Of a stretch of DNA of 51,747 nt, positions 43,012 through 51,747 are shown piece by piece (position 1 is the first letter of the stretch; each line of letters opens with the position of its first letter). Origin of the DNA: Parabacteroides sp. AM08-6. GTDB lineage: Bacteria > Bacteroidota > Bacteroidia > Bacteroidales > Tannerellaceae. The translations under genes and the position numbers were made by a program. The notes under the pieces were generated by a model. The model was given only the letters and a program-made list of their open reading frames with translations. It searched no databases and was not told the origin of the DNA. Where the stretch lies: the NCBI RefSeq assembly GCF_003473295.1, contig NZ_QRMP01000029.1:1-51747 (forward strand). The letters are read 5' to 3'.

Positions 43012-44787
43012 ATGAAAAACACTCTTATCCTATGCGCCCTGCTGACACTCGGACCTGTCTGCATGGCACAACAAACAGAGAAGTATCCTTTGGGAGATTA
43101 TCAGGAATTGACCGACACTAAACCTCATGACAGTGAGGAAGTTTGGAATAAACTAAAAATACCGACTCAACTGAGTTGGGGAAGTATCGACGTACGTTAC
43201 AACAAGTTGAGTATACCGGAGGTGGCTAAAACATCCCGTTGGAAAGCAAAAGCCTGGAAAGGCGAACGTGTAAACGCGCAAGCTGTCTTGTGGACAAAAG
43301 AGGATTTGGAGGATGCTACTGTTACCGTAAGCGACCTGAAAAACGGTTCTTCCGTCATTCCATCTTCTGCTATTACGACGAATTTTGTCCGTTATGTGAT
43401 GACAGACGAATTGAGCAAAGACCGCACAACCGGTTGCGGAAATCGTGAGAATAAAGCGGAATGGGACTCTTCCCTGGTTGCCGACGTGCTGGATATTGTC
43501 AAAATACGCGACATTCAGGCTCGTACCACACAGCCGGTTTGGATGAATGTTTGGGTTCCGTCGGATGCCCGTCCCGGAAAATACAAAGGGACCTTGACTT
43601 TTTCCGCCAAGAATATCCAACCGATGAACCTGCAAGTCGAAATAGAGGTATTGAACCATACTTTGCCGGAACCGAAGGATTGGAAATTCAATCTGGATTT
43701 ATGGCAAAACCCGTATTCGGTAGCCCGTTATTATCAGGTTCCGCTATGGAGCAAAGAACATTTCGACGCCATGCTTCCGATTATGAAGATGCTGGCTAAT
43801 GCCGGACAGAAATCGATTACAACCAGTATTATGCATAAACCGTGGGCCGGACAGACAGAGGACCATTTCGACAGCATGATTTTCCGCATGAAAAAAGTGG
43901 ACGGTACATGGGTATATGATTATACCATCTTCGACAAATGGGTGGAATTCATGATGAACGAAGTGGGTATCAAGGATTTGATTAGTTGTTACACCATGAT
44001 ACCGTGGGCTTTGACCTTCGATTATTACGACCAGGCTACCAACCGGGTACAATTTGTCAATACCAAACCGGGTGAAGCTGCCTATGCCGATTATTGGGGT
44101 TCTTTCCTGAAAGATTTCTCCCGCCACCTGCGCGAAAAAGGTTGGTTCAACATCACGGCTATTTCAATGGACGAACGTCCGATGGAAGCGATGCGCGAGG
44201 CTATCAAAGTCATCAAGCAAGCTGACCCGGAATTTAAGATTACGCTTGCCGGGAATTATCATCCGGAAATCCAGGCTGATTTGTATTATCTCTGTATTCC
44301 TTACGGCCACACATTCCCGGAAGACGTAAAAGCCGCCCGCGAAAAGAACGGTCAAATCAGTACGTATTATACTTGCTGTGCCGAGGCTTTCCCGAATACA
44401 TTTACATTCTCGGCTCCTGCCGAAGCTACTTGGACTGCTTTGCATGCTATAGCAGGCAATTACGACGGTTATCTGCGTTGGGCTGTCAACAGCTGGGTAG
44501 CCGACCCGCTTCGTGACTCCCGCTTCCGCACTTGGGCTGCCGGCGATACGTACAGTATTTACCCGGGACCGCGTAGCAGTATCCGTTTCGAACGTTTAGT
44601 GGAAGGTATCCAGGATTGTGAAAAAATCCGCATCCTCCGCGAAGAGCTGTCAGCTAAGGGTGCCACCTCCAAACTGGAAAAGCTGAACAAAGCAGTAGCT
44701 AAATTCACCCCGGAAGGCCTCTCTGCAACACAACAGTCGGCAACTGAGATGGTGAATGAGATGAATAAGGTGCTGGATTCGTTGTAA
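43012..44787 (+). CDS. GH123-like glycoside hydrolase (DUF4091)
   Basis: A 591-residue exported hydrolase with a signal peptide (cleavage near CMAQQ). An N-terminal beta-rich region (to about residue 215) is followed by a barrel domain. The neighbouring acidic pair Asp387-Glu388 in ISMDERPMEAM fits the Asp-Glu pair that works by substrate assistance in GH123 N-acetylgalactosaminidases; the closing part (YSIYPGPRSSIRFERLVEGIQDCEKI) is typical of DUF4091. Activity on N-acetylgalactosamine is therefore likely but not proved. The frame is open further upstream into the radical SAM gene, but the signal peptide and promoter fix the start at 43012. Confidence 0.85.
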   Translation: MKNTLILCALLTLGPVCMAQQTEKYPLGDYQELTDTKPHDSEEVWNKLKIPTQLSWGSIDVRYNKLSIPEVAKTSRWKAKAWKGERVNAQAVLWTKEDLEDATVTVSDLKNGSSVIPSSAITTNFVRYVMTDELSKDRTTGCGNRENKAEWDSSLVADVLDIVKIRDIQARTTQPVWMNVWVPSDARPGKYKGTLTFSAKNIQPMNLQVEIEVLNHTLPEPKDWKFNLDLWQNPYSVARYYQVPLWSKEHFDAMLPIMKMLANAGQKSITTSIMHKPWAGQTEDHFDSMIFRMKKVDGTWVYDYTIFDKWVEFMMNEVGIKDLISCYTMIPWALTFDYYDQATNRVQFVNTKPGEAAYADYWGSFLKDFSRHLREKGWFNITAISMDERPMEAMREAIKVIKQADPEFKITLAGNYHPEIQADLYYLCIPYGHTFPEDVKAAREKNGQISTYYTCCAEAFPNTFTFSAPAEATWTALHAIAGNYDGYLRWAVNSWVADPLRDSRFRTWAAGDTYSIYPGPRSSIRFERLVEGIQDCEKIRILREELSAKGATSKLEKLNKAVAKFTPEGLSATQQSATEMVNEMNKVLDSL

Positions 44788-44800
44788 GACTTACCACATA

Positions 44801-44847
44801 CAAAGAAGCCATTGAAAAGGTTCGATACTTTTTCAATGGCTTCTTTG
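44801..44847 (+). terminator. terminator of the GH123-like gene
   Basis: A perfect 18-base stem (CAAAGAAGCCATTGAAAA and its complement) with an 11-base loop, followed by TTTTATT, 14 bases after the stop codon. Confidence 0.93.
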
Positions 44848-44933
44848 TTTTATTATGCGCCACTTTCCATCCCACCACTTTCCATCTCCCGATAAATTTA
44901 ATCCGATTATGACAATTATCATCTTATAATAAT

Positions 44934-44941
44934 TATCTTTG
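44934..44941 (+). promoter_or_regulatory. -7 element of the AAA ATPase gene
   Basis: TATCTTTG, 18 bases before the chosen ATG at 44960. The leader would be only about 12 bases. Confidence 0.55.
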
Positions 44942-44959
44942 CATAAAACGTGTACTAGT

Positions 44960-46090
44960 ATGACTATCCTGAACAATCCATTCGTTACCAGTGGGTATAT
45001 TTCTCCGGAGTATTTCTGCGACCGGGAAAAAGAAACAGAAACTTTACTCCGCTGGCTGGTAAATGAAAATAATGTAGCTATCATATCTACCCGCCGTATG
45101 GGGAAAACCGGATTGATAGAACATTGCTTCCGTCAACCGGCTGTGAAAGAGCAATATTACACTTTCCTGATTGATATCTATGCCAGCAAGACGCTTCGGG
45201 ATTTCGTGTTCCAATTGGGGAAAAGCATTTTAAACACACTGAAACCCAAAGGCCGAAAAGCTTGGGAACTATTCCTGAACACATTGGTTTCCGTTCGTGC
45301 CGGTTTCTCGCTGGATTTATCGGGATTGCCTTCCTGGAATATCGAATTGGGAGACATCAAATCGCCGGCAGTCACGCTGGATGAAATATTTCATTATCTG
45401 GAACAGGCAGACAAACCTTGTATCGTGGCTATCGACGAATTCCAACAGATAGCCTCTTACCCGGAGAAAAATATGGAGGCGACTCTGCGTACGCATATCC
45501 AACATTGCCGGAATACCCGTTTTATCTTTGCAGGTTCACAACGTCACTTAATGGGAGAAATGTTTATCAGTCCGGCGCGCCCCTTCTATCAGAGTGTTTC
45601 CATCATGCACCTGAAAGCAATCGAGGAGGAAGCTTACACAGAATTTGCGTCTTCACACTTTCTATCTTTTGGCAAGAAGATTGAAACAGAAGTGATTCAT
45701 TCCCTATACGAACGTTTTGAAGGTATCACCTGGTATATCCAGAAGCTTCTGAACGTTTTGTTTGCCATGACTCCAAAAGGGGAAACTTGTAATACGTCTA
45801 TGGTAAATACCGCACTCGAATTTGTGGTAGACTCTTACTCTTTTACCTATTCCGAGTTGCTTTACCAGCTTCCCGAAAAACAAAAAGAATTGTTGGTAGC
45901 CATCTGTAAAGAGGGTCATGCCACTGCTCTAACTTCAGGAAAGTTTATCCACCGCTATAGCCTCCCTTCCGCCAGTTCCGTCCAATCGGCCTTGAAAGGG
46001 TTGCTGGAAAAAGATTTCATAACACGGGAAGGGAATACGTTTCAAGTGTACGACAGATTTTTTGCGGAGTGGCTGAGGAGGAGCTTTTAA
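44960..46090 (+). CDS. AAA ATPase of the archaeal ATPase_2 type
   Basis: A 376-residue protein of the ATPase domain 2 group (pfam01637 type) within the STAND-like ATPases. The start NPFVTSGYISPEYFCDREKETETLLRWL is typical. The P-loop is STRRMGKT (residues 43-50), in which the first glycine is replaced by serine as in many relatives, and Walker B is IVAIDEFQQI (Asp159, Glu160). A sensor-like AGSQRHLMGEMF follows, and a winged-helix region forms the C-terminal 100 residues (LPSASSVQSALKGLLEKDFI). Function is not known; defence, regulation or chaperone roles have been suggested for the group. ATG at 44960 was chosen, because an upstream TTG lies inside the -7 box. Confidence 0.85.
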   Translation: MTILNNPFVTSGYISPEYFCDREKETETLLRWLVNENNVAIISTRRMGKTGLIEHCFRQPAVKEQYYTFLIDIYASKTLRDFVFQLGKSILNTLKPKGRKAWELFLNTLVSVRAGFSLDLSGLPSWNIELGDIKSPAVTLDEIFHYLEQADKPCIVAIDEFQQIASYPEKNMEATLRTHIQHCRNTRFIFAGSQRHLMGEMFISPARPFYQSVSIMHLKAIEEEAYTEFASSHFLSFGKKIETEVIHSLYERFEGITWYIQKLLNVLFAMTPKGETCNTSMVNTALEFVVDSYSFTYSELLYQLPEKQKELLVAICKEGHATALTSGKFIHRYSLPSASSVQSALKGLLEKDFITREGNTFQVYDRFFAEWLRRSF

Positions 46091-46153
46091 TTATAGAGAG
46101 AATCGTTCTTCAAATTTTGCATCAAAGGGATGCTAAGTTCTATTATCTTCATA

Positions 46154-46184
46154 AAAAAAGAGATGCAAATAACATCTCTTTTTT
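46154..46184. terminator. bidirectional terminator between ATPase gene and der
   Basis: GAGATG and CATCTC form a stem extended by an A-tract and T-tract (about 12 bases in all) with a seven-base loop, so it works on both strands. It lies between two convergent genes. Confidence 0.92.
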
Positions 46185-46191
46185 GTTTTCC

Positions 46192-47505
46192 TTATTTCTC
46201 GCGGATAAATATATTTATCGGAGTTCCTGTAAAATCCCAGTTTTCCCGGATTTTATTTTCCAGAAAGCGTTTATACGGGTCCTTAATCCATTGCGGCAGG
46301 TTACAGAAGAAAACGAACGATGGAACCTGGCCGGCGGGAAGCTGGGTGATGTATTTAATCTTGATATATTTACCTTTCCATGCAGGGGGCGGATAGTTCT
46401 CGATAATCGGCAGCATGATTTCGTTTAGCTTGGCTGTCGGAACACGGCGTTGACGGTTTTCATAAACATTCTTAGCCGTTTCCAGTACCTTCAGGATACG
46501 CTGCTTTGTCAGTGCAGAGATAAACAGAATAGGGAAATCGGTAAACGGAGCCAAACGTTCGCGGATGGCATTCGTATAGGAGTCTATCACTTTCTGGCTC
46601 TTATCTTCCACCAAATCCCACTTGTTTACACAGACTACAAGGCCTTTCTTGTTTTTCTGAACCAATGAAAAGATATTCAAATCCTGACTCTCGATACCAC
46701 GGGTTGCATCCAGCATCAACACACAAACATCCGAATTTTCGATTGCACGGATGGAGCGGATAACGGAATAATATTCCAGGTCTTCGTTCACCTTTCCTTT
46801 TTTACGAATACCTGCGGTATCCACCAGATAGAAATTGAGGCCGAATTTGTTGTATTTCGTGTAAATGGAGTCACGCGTCGTACCGGCAATATCGGTTACG
46901 ATATGACGGTCTTCGCCGATAAAGGCGTTGATTAAAGAAGACTTTCCTGCATTCGGCCGACCGATAACTGCTATACGAGGCAGCTCTTCCTCCAAAACTT
47001 CCGGTTTGTCTTCCGGTAATGTTGCGACAATCTTATCCAATAAATCGCCGGAACAAGAGCCGTTGATGGCAGAGATACAGAAGGGGTCGCCGAGGCCAAA
47101 AGAATAAAATTCGGCAGCGGCAGGATGCAGTTCGAAATTGTCTGCTTTGTTTGCAACTACAATAACAGGTTTCTTCGTACGACGCAAAATAGCCGCTACT
47201 TCGTTATCCAAGTCGGTGATGCCGTTCAACACATCCACGACAAAAAGGATTACATCGGCCTCTTCAAGCGCAATCTGTACCTGTTTATTTATCTCTTCTT
47301 CGAAAACATCTTCCGAATTAATCACCCATCCGCCGGTATCAATCAGCGAAAACTCTTTACCTGTCCACTCTACTTTCCCGTACTGACGGTCGCGGGTAGT
47401 ACCCGCTTCCTCGTTCACAATCGCCTGGCGCGTTTGCGTAAGGCGATTAAACAGGGTGGACTTTCCTACGTTGGGTCTTCCAACTATTGCAACAATATTT
47501 CCCAT
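46192..47505 (-). CDS. der: ribosome biogenesis GTPase Der
   Basis: Tandem-GTPase protein needed for 50S ribosome assembly, 437 residues. First G domain: GRPNVGKST (residues 8-16), DTGGW and NKAD; second: GRPNAGKSS (about residue 182), [11 protein letters not shown] and NKWD. A C-terminal KH-like domain follows. It is the third member of a minus-strand run fabH-era-der, 25 bases after era. Confidence 0.98.
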   Translation of the reverse strand: MGNIVAIVGRPNVGKSTLFNRLTQTRQAIVNEEAGTTRDRQYGKVEWTGKEFSLIDTGGWVINSEDVFEEEINKQVQIALEEADVILFVVDVLNGITDLDNEVAAILRRTKKPVIVVANKADNFELHPAAAEFYSFGLGDPFCISAINGSCSGDLLDKIVATLPEDKPEVLEEELPRIAVIGRPNAGKSSLINAFIGEDRHIVTDIAGTTRDSIYTKYNKFGLNFYLVDTAGIRKKGKVNEDLEYYSVIRSIRAIENSDVCVLMLDATRGIESQDLNIFSLVQKNKKGLVVCVNKWDLVEDKSQKVIDSYTNAIRERLAPFTDFPILFISALTKQRILKVLETAKNVYENRQRRVPTAKLNEIMLPIIENYPPPAWKGKYIKIKYITQLPAGQVPSFVFFCNLPQWIKDPYKRFLENKIRENWDFTGTPINIFIREK

Positions 47506-47530
47506 AAATTACACTTTCTGTATGCTGTTA

Positions 47531-48421
47531 TTAATCCAGCCGGTATCCAAAATACTTCAACATATTATCCCGGTTACGCCAGTCTTTTTCTACCTTGACA
47601 AACATTTCCAGGAAGACTTTCTTGTCGAAAAAACGTTCGATATCCTTACGAGCCATTGCACCTACCTTTTTGAGTGCCTGGCCACGATGCCCGATAATGA
47701 TTCCCTTTTGAGAATCGCGTTCCACTATGATGAGCGCTTTGATGTGAATCAGCTCGGCTTCTTCCTTAAACAGCTCTACAACGACTTCTACCGCATACGG
47801 TATTTCTTTCTGATAATACAGAAGTATCTTCTCACGAATAATCTCTGTCACAAAGAAACGGGCCGGTTTATCGGTAAGCGCATCTTTTTCGAAATAAGGG
47901 GGAGATTCCGGCATCAGCTCTTCCACCCTATGTTTCACATAATCTATATTAAAGTTCGAAAGCGCGGAGATAGGAATAATCTCGGCTTTCGGAAGAAGTT
48001 CTTTCCATCCTGCCACCAACTTTTCCAGTTCAGGCTGGGTAGTGGTATCAATCTTATTGATAAGCAGCAGAACAGGACAGTCCACTTTCTGAACTTTCTG
48101 AAGAAACTCTTCATTCTTATCGATTGTCTCTACGACATCGGTTACATACAGCAACACGTCGGCATCGCCCAGCGCGGACTGTGAGAAATTAAGCATGGAT
48201 TCCTGCAACTTATAATTAGGATGCAGTACCCCCGGCGTGTCAGAATATACAATCTGCATATCGTCGGTATTCACAATCCCCATGATACGGTGCCGCGTAG
48301 TTTGTGCTTTCGATGTGATGATAGAGATACGCTCTCCCACCAAACGATTCATCAACGTGGACTTTCCGACATTCGGATTACCAACAATATTAACAAAGCC
48401 GGACTTATGCTTGTTCTCCAT
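47531..48421 (-). CDS. era: GTPase Era
   Basis: Essential GTPase for 16S rRNA maturation, 296 residues from ATG at 48421. G1 GNPNVGKS (residues 14-21), the switch [10 protein letters not shown]3 DTPG, G4 NKID, and the C-terminal KH domain with [22 protein letters not shown] are all present. The start at 48421 lies inside the end of fabH (17-base overlap), which is consistent with translational coupling; an ATG nine codons upstream adds no family residues. Confidence 0.97.
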   Translation of the reverse strand: MENKHKSGFVNIVGNPNVGKSTLMNRLVGERISIITSKAQTTRHRIMGIVNTDDMQIVYSDTPGVLHPNYKLQESMLNFSQSALGDADVLLYVTDVVETIDKNEEFLQKVQKVDCPVLLLINKIDTTTQPELEKLVAGWKELLPKAEIIPISALSNFNIDYVKHRVEELMPESPPYFEKDALTDKPARFFVTEIIREKILLYYQKEIPYAVEVVVELFKEEAELIHIKALIIVERDSQKGIIIGHRGQALKKVGAMARKDIERFFDKKVFLEMFVKVEKDWRNRDNMLKYFGYRLD

Positions 48422-49409
48422 CGTAACCCCATTTAAGATAAATTGCACCCCAGGTAAAACCGGCTCCGAAAGCGGCCAGTATCAGGTTGTCACCTTTCTT
48501 CAACTGTTTTTCCCACTCCCAAAGGCAGATAGGAATTGTTCCGGCACTGGTATTACCATATTTCTGAATATTAATCATCACTTTATTCATATCTACCCCC
48601 AAACGCTTGGCGGTTGCATCGATAATACGCAAATTGGCCTGGTGAGGTACAATCCATGTAATATCGTCGTGTGTCAAATGATTACGTTCCGCTATTTCGG
48701 CTGCCACATCGGCCATGTATGAAACGGCATATTTAAAAACGTATTTACCATCCTGGAAAACAAAATGTTCACGATTGTCCACTGTTTCGTGGCTCGGAGG
48801 ATAGGCAGAACCGCCAGACTTCATTATCAGATGGGAATAACCGACACCGTCCGTACGCAGGATTGTATCTATCACACCAACCTCTTCCGTAGTCGGTTCC
48901 AACAGTACAGCCCCACAAGCATCGCCAAACAAGGGGCAAGTGGAACGGTCCTGATAATCCGTAATAGAAGTCATTTTATCACCGGCTACCACTACAACTT
49001 TCGTATACAGTCCGGAACGGATATAGTTCGCTCCCGTTTCCAAGGCATACAAGAAGCCAGCACATGCACCCTGCAAATCAAACGTCATTGCATTTTTGCA
49101 CCCGGTATGATAAGCAATGATAGAGGATGTGGTCGGGAAATGATGGTCGGATGTTGTCGTTGCCGTCAAAATCACTTCAATTTCTTCCGGGTTAACGTTC
49201 GTTTTCGCGAGCAATTGCTTCACGGCACGTATTCCCATATAAGAAGTGCCTATACCTTCTCCTTTCAAAATTCTGCGTTCTTTAATGCCCACGCGTGTCA
49301 TAATCCATTCGTCCGTGGTATCGACCATTTTCGAAATGTCTTCGTTCGTCAATACGTCTTCAGGAACATATCCGCCAACGCCTGTTATTACCGCATTAAT
49401 TTTATCCAT
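48405..49409 (-). CDS. fabH: beta-ketoacyl-ACP synthase III
   Basis: Starts fatty acid synthesis by condensing an acyl-CoA with malonyl-ACP. The 334-residue enzyme has the catalytic Cys116 ([14 protein letters not shown]), the histidine motif [11 protein letters not shown] and the asparagine motif [11 protein letters not shown]; the C-terminus [14 protein letters not shown] is typical. It overlaps era by 17 bases. A strong terminator separates it from rpmF upstream, so it probably has its own promoter or depends on read-through. Confidence 0.97.
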   Translation of the reverse strand: MDKINAVITGVGGYVPEDVLTNEDISKMVDTTDEWIMTRVGIKERRILKGEGIGTSYMGIRAVKQLLAKTNVNPEEIEVILTATTTSDHHFPTTSSIIAYHTGCKNAMTFDLQGACAGFLYALETGANYIRSGLYTKVVVVAGDKMTSITDYQDRSTCPLFGDACGAVLLEPTTEEVGVIDTILRTDGVGYSHLIMKSGGSAYPPSHETVDNREHFVFQDGKYVFKYAVSYMADVAAEIAERNHLTHDDITWIVPHQANLRIIDATAKRLGVDMNKVMINIQKYGNTSAGTIPICLWEWEKQLKKGDNLILAAFGAGFTWGAIYLKWGYDGEQA

Positions 49410-49451
49410 ATCTTATAAAAATAAAAGGACTACTTATCCTAATTAAAAAAA

Positions 49452-49475
49452 AGCCCTAAAAATACTTTTAGGGCT
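49452..49475 (-). terminator. terminator between rpmF and fabH
   Basis: A ten-base perfect stem (AGCCCTAAAA/TTTTAGGGCT) with a four-base loop; on the minus strand an eight-base T-run follows. It lies 40 bases after the rpmF stop. Confidence 0.92.
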
Positions 49476-49514
49476 ATTTCTTTTGTTTACCAAACCATTT
49501 CAGAGTTGATAAAC

Positions 49515-49700
49515 TTATACAGCTGCTTCTTTTTCGATAGCCAATTTACCTCTATAATAGCCGCATTCGCCGCATACAGTATGATAAATGTGCCATGCGC
49601 CGCAGTTCGGGCAGATAGCCATTGTTGGAGCTACAGCCTTGTCATGAGTTCTTCTCTTGGCTGTTCTTGTCTTACCTTGTCTTCTTTTAGGATGTGCCAT
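49515..49700 (-). CDS. rpmF: 50S ribosomal protein L32
   Basis: A 61-residue ribosomal protein with the family start MAHPKRRQGKTRTAKRRTH and a four-cysteine zinc ribbon (CPNC and CGEC). It follows the yceD-like gene by 12 bases, the usual pairing. Confidence 0.98.
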   Translation of the reverse strand: MAHPKRRQGKTRTAKRRTHDKAVAPTMAICPNCGAWHIYHTVCGECGYYRGKLAIEKEAAV

Positions 49701-49712
49701 GTTTTAATTTAT

Positions 49713-50297
49713 TTAATTGTTATCATTCTCGATTAAACCTTTCAGACCATCCCAGCGCGGATCAGTTGCCGTATTGACGTCTTCATCGATGGAAATGTCA
49801 TCATCCACATCTTCTTCATATTCGTCATCAGCATCGTCCGTACTTCTGGCAGTGTGTTTCTTCAGTTTCGACGACATTGCCTTATTGCATTTTCCCGGAG
49901 CATGTATATGCTTCATAGGTATCGCCAATGCAATAAATTCATACAGGAACCACGCTAAATTAATAGCACCTTCATCTTCCGGTATTACTACAACTTCGTC
50001 ACTCTCTTCGGCATACTCCTTGCCGAATTTCACTACCAGCCGATTGTGTGTGTCGATTGGAATTTCCATATCGTCCAGACATCTGTCACATGGAACCATA
50101 ACAACACCTTCAATCTGAAAGTTCATTTCAAACATCATGGAAGACCTTTTTACCGTGAGGTGTACCTTCACTTTGCCCTTCTGGACTTGGTCTCCATCTA
50201 TGTCCACAAAAAACTTATTCTCCAGTAAATACTCGAATTCGTGTACCCCTGGAGCGAGATTTTTCAAATCTACGTTATATAATTTAAATTTTCCCAA
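49713..50297 (-). CDS. YceD/DUF177 family protein
   Basis: A 194-residue protein of the YceD (DUF177) family, linked in other bacteria to 23S rRNA accumulation. It has the conserved CDRCL (as VPCDRCLDDMEIP) and a very acidic C-terminal part (DDADDEYEEDVDDDISIDEDV) before the conserved ATDPRWDGLKGL. It is the first gene before rpmF, with a -7 box at 50321. Confidence 0.9.
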   Translation of the reverse strand: MGKFKLYNVDLKNLAPGVHEFEYLLENKFFVDIDGDQVQKGKVKVHLTVKRSSMMFEMNFQIEGVVMVPCDRCLDDMEIPIDTHNRLVVKFGKEYAEESDEVVVIPEDEGAINLAWFLYEFIALAIPMKHIHAPGKCNKAMSSKLKKHTARSTDDADDEYEEDVDDDISIDEDVNTATDPRWDGLKGLIENDNN

Positions 50298-50320
50298 AGC
50301 CTTTTAGTGTAAAAACCTTG

Positions 50321-50328
50321 CAAAGGTA
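50321..50328 (-). promoter_or_regulatory. -7 element of the yceD-rpmF operon
   Basis: TACCTTTG on the minus strand, 23 bases before the yceD ATG. A TTG is present 21 bases upstream (50350-50352). GCAAAGGT and ACCTTTGC form an inverted pair (50320-50327 and 50354-50361) around the core promoter region. Confidence 0.6.
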
Positions 50329-50385
50329 CGAAAAAACTAAACACAAATGCAACACCTTTGCAGTTATTTTTTCTTACGCAGGAAT

Positions 50386-51540
50386 TCACGATTTACATTT
50401 GCGAAGCTCTATGCGGAAAGTAGTACCTTTTCCAACCTCCGAACTCTTTACAAATATTTTCCCGCCATGATAAGATTCAATGATACGCTTCACTAAAGAA
50501 AGCCCTAATCCCCATCCCCGTTTCTTTGTTGTATATCCCGGGGTAAAAACTGTTTTAAACTTCGATTTAGGAATACCTTTCCCGGTATCGGAAATGTCAA
50601 TCCGAACGTTTTTCTCCCGTTCTTCTACCTGAAAAGTTATTTCACCCTGCCCTTCCATCGCATCGACGGCATTTTTCGTCAGATTTTCGATAACCCAAGC
50701 AAACAGAGAATCATTCATCAGGACTAATATAGGAGTCTCCGAAAGATGGGTATAAATCCTTACTTTAGAAGAAATACGGGTTCCCATATAACTTAAAGCT
50801 GAACGAATCGAATTATTGATATCAACCGGAACCGGATCCGGGTTAGAACCAATTTTAGAGAAACGCTCCGCAATCGTTTCCAGACGCTTTACATCTTTCT
50901 CCATTTCATTCAACAAGGATGGGTCGGTATCTTTTGTTTTAAGATATTCCACCCAAGCGATAAGAGATGATATGGGAGTCCCCAACTGATGGGCTGTTTC
51001 TTTCGACAAACCGACCCATACTTTGTTCTGTTCCGCTTTCTTCGTACTGGCCAAAGCCAGGAAAGCAATCAAGATAAAAACAAAGACAATGGAAAGCTGC
51101 GCATAAGGATAAACCAAAAGCCGTTTCAATATGGTAGAATCGTCATAATAGACATACTGATATGTTCCATCCCCAATATCTATCACAATCGTATTCTTGC
51201 TCTTCAACTCTTCTACTTTCGCCTTTTTAAAGGCCTCTACATCCTTTTCCGGATATTCGATGTTTTTCTCATCCAATATGCTATCTTTATCATTACACAG
51301 CACTACCGGTATCGATGTATTTCCCTGAATAATTTTCAGGACAAGCGACATATCCAACGCAGCATCCTCACTCGCGATAAGACGAGTAGCATCCGCCCAT
51401 ACTTCAATTTTCTGCCGTTCTTCCTGAGCTAAGTTCTTTATCAGCGAATCCGAAACTACTACCGAAGCAATAGCAATCAGAATGGCCGTAAAAATGAACA
51501 CATATTTTAATAGTTGACGAGAGTCATATATACTTTTCAT
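50386..51540 (-). CDS. membrane sensor histidine kinase
   Basis: A 384-residue two-component sensor. Two membrane segments (about residues 11-29 and 146-165) bracket a periplasmic sensor region of about 115 residues. The H-box holds His184 in KETAHQLGTPISSL, followed by the N-box NLTKNAVDAMEG, the G1 box DTGKGIP, the F-box and the G2 box KRGWGLGLSLVKRI. The H-box form AHQLGTP is typical of a Bacteroidetes group without a HAMP domain. The signal is unknown. No response regulator gene is next to it within the window. ATG at 51540 was chosen because it gives a short cytoplasmic head before the first membrane segment. Confidence 0.93.
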   Translation of the reverse strand: MKSIYDSRQLLKYVFIFTAILIAIASVVVSDSLIKNLAQEERQKIEVWADATRLIASEDAALDMSLVLKIIQGNTSIPVVLCNDKDSILDEKNIEYPEKDVEAFKKAKVEELKSKNTIVIDIGDGTYQYVYYDDSTILKRLLVYPYAQLSIVFVFILIAFLALASTKKAEQNKVWVGLSKETAHQLGTPISSLIAWVEYLKTKDTDPSLLNEMEKDVKRLETIAERFSKIGSNPDPVPVDINNSIRSALSYMGTRISSKVRIYTHLSETPILVLMNDSLFAWVIENLTKNAVDAMEGQGEITFQVEEREKNVRIDISDTGKGIPKSKFKTVFTPGYTTKKRGWGLGLSLVKRIIESYHGGKIFVKSSEVGKGTTFRIELRKCKS

Positions 51541-51695
51541 AATGGAAAATTCAGTCAATATATAATGAACGTAGAAGAAGGAAGAATATTATAAGTAACG
51601 GGAAGGGATAATGACAACCGAACCTAAAATATGAATCAACGTTCTTTTTTCGAATCGACAAGGGATAAAGAGGAAGAGTCCCTTAGAATCAGAAA

Positions 51696-51721
51696 AGGAG
51701 TCAGCTCTTCGACTAACTCCT
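51696..51721 (-). terminator. hairpin near the window edge, possible terminator
   Basis: AGGAGTCAG and CTAACTCCT pair with one mismatch around an eight-base loop; a T-rich stretch follows on the minus strand. It could end a gene that lies beyond 51747. The rest of 51541-51747 shows no gene. Confidence 0.45.
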
Positions 51722-51747
51722 CTCTTTCTTGTCTTCGCTTTCGCTTT

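Overview
The window looks like a chromosomal stretch of a gut Bacteroidales bacterium, most likely Parabacteroides. Reasons: promoters of the Bacteroidetes type (-7 element TAnnTTTG, sometimes with a -33 TTG/TTTG box) stand in front of many genes; exported lipoproteins are numerous; DUF3098, TIGR01201-like HU, six-bladed propeller and DUF6383 proteins are present; and there are many glycan-degrading enzymes. No rRNA, tRNA, IS element, integrase or CRISPR array was seen.

Layout. 1-2285: two tandem, nearly identical propeller lipoprotein genes (the first cut by the window edge). 2620-5930: an HU-related protein, an MlaE/MlaF lipid-transport pair and a sialidase-fold protein. 6029-8941: an M16 peptidase lipoprotein. 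9081-14969: metK behind a SAM-II-like riboswitch, then a housekeeping operon on the minus strand (ftsX, DUF3098, uppP, truB, queA, folK, a small basic protein). 15132-18194: miaB, a PepSY-like periplasmic protein, a repeat-rich gap and a membrane protein. 18274-19770: a succinate/acetate CoA-transferase. 19837-25851: a propeller gene broken by an in-frame stop, and a four-gene operon for unsaturated uronate use (GH88, kduI, kduD, a clan GH-A hydrolase). 26059-30955: phosphate uptake (pstC, pstA, pstB, phoU, porin) behind a candidate Pho box. 31091-32541: an AbiE toxin-antitoxin pair with a palindromic operator. 32922-36500: a 1192-residue DUF6383 surface protein whose only plausible promoter lies in an invertible 210-bp segment. 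37067-46090: GH95 fucosidase, MsbA-like exporter, radical SAM/SPASM enzyme, GH123-like hydrolase and an AAA ATPase. 46192-50297: der, era, fabH, rpmF and yceD. 50386-51540: a sensor histidine kinase.

The strongest unusual signals are: (1) the invertible promoter at 36578-36787, with a 29/34 inverted repeat built around AACGTACGTT and a -33/-7 promoter that at present points away from the surface protein gene, so the sequenced state reads as OFF; (2) an H-type pseudoknot leader of SAM-II class before metK, with a competing 8-bp pairing downstream; (3) 11-bp-phased TGTAAY repeats replacing the -33 box of the pst operon, whose PstC carries a PstS-like insert while pstS is absent; (4) a 14-bp tandem repeat able to form long alternative hairpins between pstA and pstB; (5) a promoter-overlapping palindrome before abiEi; (6) a propeller gene with one in-frame TAA; (7) convergent promoters and a hairpin in the long miaB leader. 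All functional statements rest on reading the sequence and on memory of protein families; no search was run.
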